Positions 7,606-12,398 of a stretch of 12,398 nt of DNA are shown here, piece after piece. Made by a program: the position numbers and the translations under genes. The stretch lies in NCBI GenBank assembly GCA_030833825.1, contig JAURGL010000040.1:1-12398 (forward strand). Reading direction: 5' to 3'. Each line of letters opens with the position of its first letter. Position 1 is the first letter of the stretch. Origin of the DNA: Vulcanococcus sp. SFB_649D_100_25 (GTDB lineage Bacteria > Cyanobacteriota > Cyanobacteriia > PCC-6307 > Cyanobiaceae). The notes under the pieces are model-generated. The model saw only the letters and a list, made by a program, of their open reading frames with translations. It was not told the origin of the DNA and ran no database searches.

Positions 7606-8595
7606 ATGCAGTTCATTGATCAGGCCCGGATCGCCGTGCGGGCTGGCCGCGGCGGCGACGGTATTGCGGCCTTCCGCCGGGAAAAATATGTGCCGGCGGG
7701 CGGTCCCTCCGGCGGGGATGGCGGCCGCGGCGGTGATGTGTGGCTGGAGGCGGATCCCAACCTTCAGACCCTGCTCGACTTCAAATACAAGCGCCTGTTT
7801 GAGGCGGTGGATGGTCGCCGCGGCGGCCCGAACAAGAGCACCGGTGCCAGTGGTGACTCCCTCACGATCAAGGTGCCCTGCGGTACGGAGGTCCGGGATC
7901 AGCGCACCAACATCCTGTTGGGGGACCTGACCGATAAGGGGCAGCGCCTGCTGGTGGCCGTTGGTGGGCGCGGTGGCCTGGGCAATGCCCACTACCTGAG
8001 CAACCGCAACCGAGCGCCAGAGAAGTTCACCGAGGGCCGGGACGGTGAGTTGTGGTCCCTGCAGCTGGAGTTGAAGCTGCTGGCGGAGGTGGGGATCATC
8101 GGCTTGCCCAATGCAGGCAAGAGCACCCTGATCTCAGTCCTGTCGGCGGCACGCCCGAAGATTGCCGATTACCCGTTCACCACGCTGGTTCCCAATCTGG
8201 GCGTTGTGCGCAGGCCCACCGGGGATGGCACTGTCTTTGCGGATATTCCTGGTCTGATCGCCGGCGCCGCCCAGGGCGCTGGATTGGGGCACGACTTTCT
8301 GCGTCATATCCAACGCACCAAGCTGCTGATCCATCTGGTGGATGCGAGCTCCGATGACGTGGTGCGCGATTTCCAGGTCGTCCAGCAGGAGCTCAGTGCC
8401 TACGGCAATGGACTGGATGAGCGTCCCTGTCTGGTCGCCCTCAACAAAATTGAGCTGCTGTTAGAGGAGGAGCTGTTGGAGAAGCGTCAGGAGCTTGGGG
8501 ACCACTGCGGCCAAGCTGTCCTGGCTATCTCTGCTGCCACGTCAAAGAATTTGGACCAGCTCCTCGCCAGAACCTGGAAGGAGCTAGGGATCTGA
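7606..8595 (+). CDS. obg: Obg/CgtA ribosome-associated GTPase
   Basis: This 329-residue essential-type GTPase takes part in 50S ribosome assembly and stress signalling. The N-terminal Obg fold (about 1-158) shows the expected glycine-rich pattern (AGRGGDGIAAFRREKYVPAG, GGDGGRGGDVW, GGRGGLGNAHY). The G domain follows: G1 is GLPNAGKST (166-174), the switch I segment contains DYPFTTLVPNLGVV, G3 is DIPGLIAGA (213-221), G4 is NKIE (280-283), and G5 is SAATSKN near the C-terminus. It ends soon after the G domain with no OCT domain, as is common outside Firmicutes, and has no acidic tail like that of E. coli ObgE. I set the start at ATG 7606-7608 because Obg proteins begin MxFIDxxxI; the in-frame upstream ATG at 7546 would run into the ABC gene. 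No clear Shine-Dalgarno sequence precedes the ATG. Confidence 0.97.
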   Translation: MQFIDQARIAVRAGRGGDGIAAFRREKYVPAGGPSGGDGGRGGDVWLEADPNLQTLLDFKYKRLFEAVDGRRGGPNKSTGASGDSLTIKVPCGTEVRDQRTNILLGDLTDKGQRLLVAVGGRGGLGNAHYLSNRNRAPEKFTEGRDGELWSLQLELKLLAEVGIIGLPNAGKSTLISVLSAARPKIADYPFTTLVPNLGVVRRPTGDGTVFADIPGLIAGAAQGAGLGHDFLRHIQRTKLLIHLVDASSDDVVRDFQVVQQELSAYGNGLDERPCLVALNKIELLLEEELLEKRQELGDHCGQAVLAISAATSKNLDQLLARTWKELGI

Positions 8596-8628
8596 GCGGC
8601 TGGTCAGGCTCTAGACCAGCACGCTCAG
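8592..8628. terminator. Long interrupted hairpin after obg, between convergent genes
   Basis: CTGAGC (8592-8597) and GCTGGTC (8599-8605) pair with GACCAGC (8614-8620) and GCTCAG (8623-8628). This gives 13 base pairs with a 1/2-nt internal bulge and an 8-nt loop. The left arm includes the obg stop codon (8593-8595). No T-tract follows on either strand, so it is not a classical intrinsic terminator, but its place between convergent genes suits transcription end or 3'-end protection for obg. Confidence 0.4.
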
Positions 8629-8635
8629 AGCGATT

Positions 8636-8652
8636 GGAACCGAGAGGGTTCC
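8636..8652. terminator. Second short hairpin between obg and cp12
   Basis: GGAACC (8636-8641) pairs perfectly with GGTTCC (8647-8652) around a GAGAG loop. It lies 14 bases downstream of the cp12 stop (8666-8668, minus strand) and just past the larger hairpin after obg. There is no T-run on either side. A role in ending transcription of cp12 or obg is inferred from position only. Confidence 0.3.
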
Positions 8653-8665
8653 GAACGCGGTTGGA

Positions 8666-8884
8666 TCAGTCGTCGTAGACGAGGCACTCAGGCGCCTCGG
8701 GGTTCAGATCGCAGAAGACCTCCATGGGGGTCGGATCGTGGCTGTCCTCGGGGTGGTGGGCCTTGTACTCCTCAAGGCCTTTCACTTCCTCTTCGAGGTG
8801 GCGAACCTTGCCTTGATCGCCGGCCGCCTTGGCCGCTTCGATCTCGGACTTGTCCTTCGCGATGTGCTCGTCGATCGTGTTCAT
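8666..8884 (-). CDS. cp12: CP12-like Calvin-cycle regulator with C-terminal cysteine pair only
   Basis: This 72-residue acidic, probably largely disordered protein has a CP12 C-terminus. Residues 57-72 read FCDLNPEAPECLVYDD, with Cys58 and Cys67 spaced C-x8-C as in the GAPDH-binding half of CP12. CP12 forms a redox-switched complex with GAPDH and phosphoribulokinase that shuts down the Calvin cycle in the dark. The N-terminal cysteine pair of canonical CP12 is absent, and the usual AWDxVEEL core is not recognisable; residues 1-45 are instead a charged, helix-prone segment (around AKDKSEIEAAKAAGDQGKVR). From memory, this layout resembles CP12 of marine picocyanobacteria and their phages. ATG 8882-8884 is the natural start; no strong ribosome binding site is visible. 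The gene is convergent with obg and divergent from the 158-residue protein gene across about 150 bp. Redox regulation of GAPDH is inferred; binding of phosphoribulokinase is less certain. Confidence 0.88.
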   Translation of the reverse strand: MNTIDEHIAKDKSEIEAAKAAGDQGKVRHLEEEVKGLEEYKAHHPEDSHDPTPMEVFCDLNPEAPECLVYDD

Positions 8885-9034
8885 GCAATGAGGCCGGAGA
8901 GATCAGGCTGCTCGACGTCGCTGCACACCATAAGGGTCTCAGGGCTGCCTGCCGCCGAATGTTGTGGGCTTCGCATTTCGGCACCTGCCTGATGCGCTTG
9001 CTGTTGCTAGCAGAGGGCAGAGCTGCAGATCGCC

Positions 9035-9511
9035 ATGGCACGGATTCGGCATCGCCGTGATCGTCATTTCATGGATGACGCGGGTCGTCTGTACTGGATC
9101 AATGGTCCTGAACATCACTGCTATCTCTCGGAGCAACGGCAGTGGCGCTCCGGGCTGAGTTTTGAGGACACCCTTGATTGGAAGCAGTGCTCCCCCACAG
9201 GGATGGTCAGTCAGCGCTTCGCCTCACTGCAGGCTGCCTGTGAAGCCTTCGAGCACAACCAGGTCACCTGGAGCCTCGATCTGTATCTGCGGCACATGGG
9301 GGATGAGATGGCCCTGCAGCGCGGACTGGATGACTACAAACCCACCGCCATGAAAGAGGAGGACAGCCGGGCCGGGCGTTGCCGCCCGCAGCCCTGGGCA
9401 GGGCAGCACGCCCCCGCTCCCCAGTGCGAGCTCGCTGCCCACGCAGGCACCGAGATGCCCCATCTGAAGCGCAAACGCCGCAGTAGTGCGCCTAGCTCGG
9501 CATCTCACTGA
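9035..9511 (+). CDS. Uncharacterised 158-residue protein, possibly picocyanobacterial-specific
   Basis: I do not recognise a named family. The first 100 residues look like a small folded domain. They start with a basic stretch (RIRHRRDRHF), then GRLYWINGPEHHCYLSEQRQ, Trp21, Trp37, Trp49 and Trp79, and cysteines at 29, 52 and 69. They end with a helix-like LDLYLRHMGDEMALQRGLDDY. From about residue 102 on, the sequence changes to a Pro/Ala/Arg-rich low-complexity tail ending in HLKRKRRSS and a Ser-rich stretch, so the tail is probably disordered and basic. There is no signal peptide or membrane segment. ATG at 9035 is the first start in the frame; ATG 9071 is an alternative. The last 20 bases overlap the end of the convergent uup gene. 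The coherent composition of the first 100 residues supports a real gene; function is unknown. Confidence 0.65.
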   Translation: MARIRHRRDRHFMDDAGRLYWINGPEHHCYLSEQRQWRSGLSFEDTLDWKQCSPTGMVSQRFASLQAACEAFEHNQVTWSLDLYLRHMGDEMALQRGLDDYKPTAMKEEDSRAGRCRPQPWAGQHAPAPQCELAAHAGTEMPHLKRKRRSSAPSSASH

Positions 9512-11452
9512 GTTCCAGCCAGCGCTCTTCACCCCGTTCGATCCGCTCCAACAGGCCGGAGAGCTCAGCACTCAGGGCCTCCAGGGCGGCATAGTCGCTG
9601 CCGCCTTGGGCCAAAAGAGCCTCTAATTCCCCGCGGCGTGCTTCCCAGACCGGCAGGTTTGTGTCCAGGTCGGAGAGCTCGCGGTTTTCTTTGAAGCTCC
9701 GCCGCCGCGCCTTGCTCTGGCTCGTGGCTTGGCTGCTGGTGCTGGGACCTGAGGACACGCCTGCCTGTTGGGCCTTCGCACTGGATGGGGCCGCGGGGGT
9801 GGCGGCCCGTTCGGACTGGCGCTCCAGGTAGGTGCTGTAGTTGCCCTCGAACCGATGCAGTTGGCTGTTTTCGAAGCTGAACAGCCGATCCACGGTGCGG
9901 TCCAGGAAGTAACGGTCGTGGGAGACCACCACCACGCAGCCGCGGAAGTCCTCCAGGAAGTCCTCCAAGACCGTGAGGGTTTGGACGTCCAGGTCGTTGG
10001 TGGGCTCATCGAGGAGCAGCACGTTGGCGCCTCGATCAACAGCCTGCAGAGATGGAGCCGGCGGCGCTCGCCTCCCGAGAGCTTGCTGACGGGTTGATGT
10101 TGCTGGGCAGGCGGGAATAGGAACCGCTCCAGCAGCTGGGAGGCGCTGAGGGTGGAGCCATCGAGCTCCACGCTGCTGGCGGCTTCTTTGACGACGTCGA
10201 TCACCTTGCGCTCACGGCCCGCCGCATCGAGGCTCTCGAGGACGTTGTGGCTGTGCTGATCGAAGTAGGCCAGCTTCACCGTGCTGCCGAGCTCCAGCCG
10301 TCCTCCATGGGGACTGCGCCGTCCGGCGATCAGGTCCAACAGGGTGGATTTGCCGGATCCATTCGGACCAATGATCCCGATTCGATCCTCTGGGCTGAAG
10401 TCGTAGCTGAAGTCCCGCAGCAGGGGTGAAGCGCCGGCCTGCTGGGCCTCGTCCGTGGCCCACACCGCAAGCTGCTCGGCTTCAATCGCCCGCTTGCCCA
10501 GACGCCGTTGGTTGCTGCTCAGGCTGAGCTCCCCCTTGCTCTGCCGTTTGGGGGCTTCCTGCATCGCCTCGATGCGTTGAATTCGCGCTTTCTGTTTGGT
10601 GCTGCGTGCTTTGGGGCCCCGCTTCAACCACTCCAGTTCGCGGCGCAGGACGCCCTTGAACTTGGCTTCTGTGGCGGCGGCGGCGGCTTCCTCTTCGGCT
10701 TTTCGGGAGAGGTAATAGGCGTAGTTGCCGCTGTAGCTCCGGGCTTCGCCCCGGTCCACCTCCACGATCCGGTCGGTGACCTGATCGAGGACATACCGGT
10801 CGTGGGTGATCAGCACCAGAGCACCCTTGAACCGCTGCAGATAACCCTGAAGCCACTGGATGCAGTTGGCATCGAGATGGTTGGTGGGCTCATCCAGCAG
10901 CAAGACATCCGGCTCGGCCACCAGGGCGGCCGCCAGGGCCAGGCGTTTGCGGAAGCCACCGGAGAGATCGCCAACGCGCCTGTGGATGTCGGAGATCCCC
11001 AGCCGCTGCAGGACCTCGCTGATCTGCTGCTCAAGGGCCCAGGCCTGGCTCTGATCCATGCGGGCATTGAGCTGCCCCAGTTCCGCCAGCAGGTTGCTGT
11101 CGTCGCTCCCCTGCGCGTGGGCTTGCGCCAGGTCGTCCGTGAGTTCTGTGTAGCGCCGCAGCAGCTGCATCTTTTCGCCGCTGTCGGCGAAAACCTGCTC
11201 CAGGACAGTGCGCTCCGGATCCATCTCCGGGTCCTGGCTCACCAGGACAATCCGGGCCTGCGGCAGCACCCGTCGCTCCCCAGATCCGCTCGGCTCCAGC
11301 CCCGCCAGCACCCGCATCAAGGTTGATTTGCCGGCACCGTTCGGACCGATCAAACCGAGCCGTTCCCGCTCTCCGATGTGGAGGGTGAGTCCGTCAAACA
11401 GGGTGCGGATGCCGAAGTCCTTCCGGACATCCACCAGGCTGATCAGGCTCAC
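9492..11452 (-). pseudogene. uup: Uup-type ABC-F ATPase with a frameshift (disrupted gene or sequencing error)
   Basis: This tandem-domain ABC-F protein matches Uup in layout. Domain 1 has GPNGAGKST (36-44), LSGG (163-166), LLLDEPTNHLD and ITHDRY. A linker (about 245-330) is rich in Arg, Lys and Glu. Domain 2 has GPNGSGKST (362-370) and LSGGERRR (458-465). The frame breaks after residue 475 (LLIEAP). LLLDEPTNDLDVQTL and VVVSHDRYFLD continue in another frame from about 10022 to the TAG at 9492-9494, ending in a C-terminal coiled-coil domain like Uup's. The span is 1961 nt, one short of a multiple of three, so a single base is missing and the repaired protein would be 653 aa. As read, translation runs on to 9623 with an unrelated Arg/Pro-rich tail and loses the second Walker B. 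Uup is linked to precise transposon excision, branched DNA and the 50S ribosome. The GTG start (11450-11452) overlaps the TGA of the DUF2301 gene in GTGA. Confidence 0.9.
10023..10030 (-). other. uup: Apparent 1-nt deletion (frameshift site) in uup
   Basis: On the minus strand the frame reads GAG GCG CC, then AAC GTG CTG CTC CTC GAT GAG. The conserved reading APNVLLLDE needs a full Pro codon (CCN) before AAC, but only CC is present. Plus strand 10026-10027 is GG where GGG would restore the frame (Pro = CCC). No XXXYYYZ slippery heptamer is present at the site, so programmed -1 frameshifting looks unlikely. Confidence 0.85.
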
Positions 11453-12090
11453 AGATGGGGGGCGTGCCGCTGTGCCTCCAGATAAGCAAACACGCTCTTG
11501 TCGCCCACATCGGCCCCGGCCTCCATCGGGAACTTGCGCAGGGTCAACACCAGCAGTAGGGCTGATTCGAGCCCGAGGAGGGCAGCGCTCAACTCCTGAC
11601 CCATCAGCCCACTCAAGCGTCCCAGCAGGGCAATCGGCAGGAGCAGGGTCACCCCGATGGCTTCGGGCCTGCGGAAGCAGAAAAATTCCTTGAAGCCGAT
11701 CCCCGCCAGCGCCGCGAAGAACGGACCGATGGCCCAGATCCAGCGGCTATCACGGGCCACCGCCTCAGCCATTCCCGTGGGGCCCGCCCGCAACAGCAGC
11801 AGGGCAAAGCCAAGGCAGCCCACCAACCACAGCGCCTGCAGGGTCCGATGCAGTGGCCGCAGATAGATGTGAATCCAGCGCAGGGCTAAACCCACGCCCA
11901 CGAGGAGGGGCAGCAGCCACGGCCAGATCGAGCTTCCACCGAGCTGGTGCCACTGGAGCAGGAGCGCCGCCTGTGCAACGGCCGCCGTGAACAGCGCCAG
12001 TCGATACCCCAGCACCTCGCGCCGATCGTGATCGGTGATGGAGTAGGTGCCGTAGACCCCCTCAAACACCGGATCGGTTGAGCTGTTCAT
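11449..12090 (-). CDS. DUF2301-type integral membrane protein
   Basis: This 213-residue polytopic membrane protein resembles the DUF2301 family of cyanobacterial membrane proteins of unknown function. A hydrophilic N-terminus (1-25) holds VYGTYSITDHDRREVLGYRL, a segment typical of that family. About six hydrophobic segments follow, near residues 30-46, 55-75, 84-101, 117-133, 145-160 and 168-185. WIHIYLRPLHRTLQ (72-85) and GIGFKEFFCFRRPEA (130-144) lie between segments. The C-terminus (AGADVGDKSVFAYLEAQR) is again soluble. No catalytic motif is apparent. ATG 12088-12090 overlaps the TGA of the upstream GST gene (ATGA), and its own TGA overlaps the GTG of uup (GTGA). It therefore sits in a tight three-gene unit and is probably translated together with both neighbours. 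The family assignment is from memory of its motifs; function is unknown. Confidence 0.82.
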   Translation of the reverse strand: MNSSTDPVFEGVYGTYSITDHDRREVLGYRLALFTAAVAQAALLLQWHQLGGSSIWPWLLPLLVGVGLALRWIHIYLRPLHRTLQALWLVGCLGFALLLLRAGPTGMAEAVARDSRWIWAIGPFFAALAGIGFKEFFCFRRPEAIGVTLLLPIALLGRLSGLMGQELSAALLGLESALLLVLTLRKFPMEAGADVGDKSVFAYLEAQRHAPHL

Positions 12091-12398
12091 GGCTTCACCT
12101 GCGCTGCCACCAGTGTGGCCAGGGCGGGCCCCGCAGGCACGATCCCCGAGGGGTGTAACGGGAACAGGGCACCGAAATAATCCTCTCTCCAGGCCTGGTC
12201 ACAGCAGGTGCCTGAGACCCCCGGGAGGGCAAAGAAGCGTTGGCGCCAGTCCCAGAGGTTTGGCAGTTGCCACAGGGGGCGCCGGCTCACCCCGAACAGA
12301 GGGGCATAGACCAGCTCCAGGCGGATCAGGGTGGGGAAGAGTTGAACATCCGCCAGGGTCAGGGCGTCTCCGCACAGCCAGGTCCCGGTTTCGTTGCG
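12087..12398 (-). CDS. Glutathione S-transferase, ECM4/YqjG-like (glutathionyl-hydroquinone reductase), C-terminal part
   Basis: The frame is open from the right edge to TGA at 12087-12089, giving 103 visible residues; the N-terminal thioredoxin-like domain with the catalytic Cys lies outside the window. What remains is the helical GST C-terminal domain: GDALTLADVQLFPTLIRLE is the typical 'G..ltlADi~lf~tl~Rf' N-capping-box helix, followed by LPNLWDWRQRFFALPGV. The YFGALFPLHPSGIVPAGP segment near the end is characteristic of the ECM4/omega-like glutathionyl-hydroquinone reductases, which reduce glutathionyl-hydroquinones in the cytoplasm and help detoxify quinones. An internal GTG at 12290 is not a start, since the domain continues upstream of it. 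The stop overlaps the DUF2301 start by 4 nt (ATGA). I am confident of the family; the exact substrate is not shown. Confidence 0.88.
   Translation of the reverse strand, partial: RNETGTWLCGDALTLADVQLFPTLIRLELVYAPLFGVSRRPLWQLPNLWDWRQRFFALPGVSGTCCDQAWREDYFGALFPLHPSGIVPAGPALATLVAAQVKP

Noticed and set aside
8920..8935. Possible -10 box (TATGGT on the minus strand, 8927-8932) for cp12
   Set aside because: Only four of six consensus matches and no -35 element at suitable spacing; not enough to call a promoter.
9623..10022. Arg/Pro/Trp-rich C-terminal tail in the long frame of uup as a real novel domain
   Set aside because: It is the out-of-frame reading of a conserved ATPase segment; the other frame encodes LLLDEPTND and SHDRYFLD.
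10015..10035. Programmed ribosomal frameshift in uup
   Set aside because: No slippery heptamer and no evident downstream structure with proper spacing; a lost base in a GGG run explains it more simply.
1..12398. CRISPR arrays, tRNA, rRNA, insertion sequences, phage genes
   Set aside because: No direct repeats with spacers, no clover-leaf or rRNA signatures, no transposase or integrase motifs on reading both strands.

Overview
The window looks like chromosomal sequence from a picocyanobacterium of the Synechococcus/Cyanobium group. Three things point there: a CP12-like Calvin-cycle regulator with only the C-terminal cysteine pair, a DUF2301-type membrane protein, and a short Obg GTPase (329 aa) without a C-terminal OCT domain. 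The DNA is GC-rich by eye and genes are packed with very small gaps. There is no sign of phage, insertion sequence, CRISPR, tRNA or rRNA. No gene-free stretch exceeds about 150 bases.

Layout. Positions 1-3379 hold a tripartite drug/metabolite efflux system: the C-terminal part of a TolC-like outer membrane channel (+), converging on a two-gene minus-strand unit encoding an EmrB-like MFS transporter and an EmrA/HlyD-like adaptor. The channel and adaptor genes end in the same CTAG. Positions 3464-6303 hold a small VOC/glyoxalase-fold protein translationally coupled to MutS2 (both +). MutS2 converges on a MalK/UgpC-type ABC ATPase (6313-7566, -), which is divergent, across only 39 bp, from the Obg GTPase (7606-8595, +). 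Two hairpins separate Obg from the convergent cp12 gene (8666-8884, -). A small uncharacterised protein (9035-9511, +) runs convergently into the end of a Uup-type ABC-F ATPase (9492-11452, -).

Uup is the last of three minus-strand genes joined by 4-nt stop/start overlaps: a glutathionyl-hydroquinone reductase-like GST (partial, runs off the right edge), a DUF2301 membrane protein, and uup. The uup reading frame is broken by an apparent single-base deletion at about 10026-10027, just before the second Walker B motif. This is the most notable anomaly in the window. It could be a sequencing or assembly error, or a real inactivating mutation.

Most genes are housekeeping or stress/maintenance functions: DNA or ribosome maintenance (MutS2, Uup, Obg), export (TolC/EmrAB-like), detoxification (VOC protein, GST) and carbon-metabolism control (CP12). 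I found no convincing undescribed multi-gene system. The points worth follow-up are the uup frameshift, the diverged CP12, the orphan ABC ATPase with an insertion in its helical region, and the uncharacterised 158-residue protein with a low-complexity tail.
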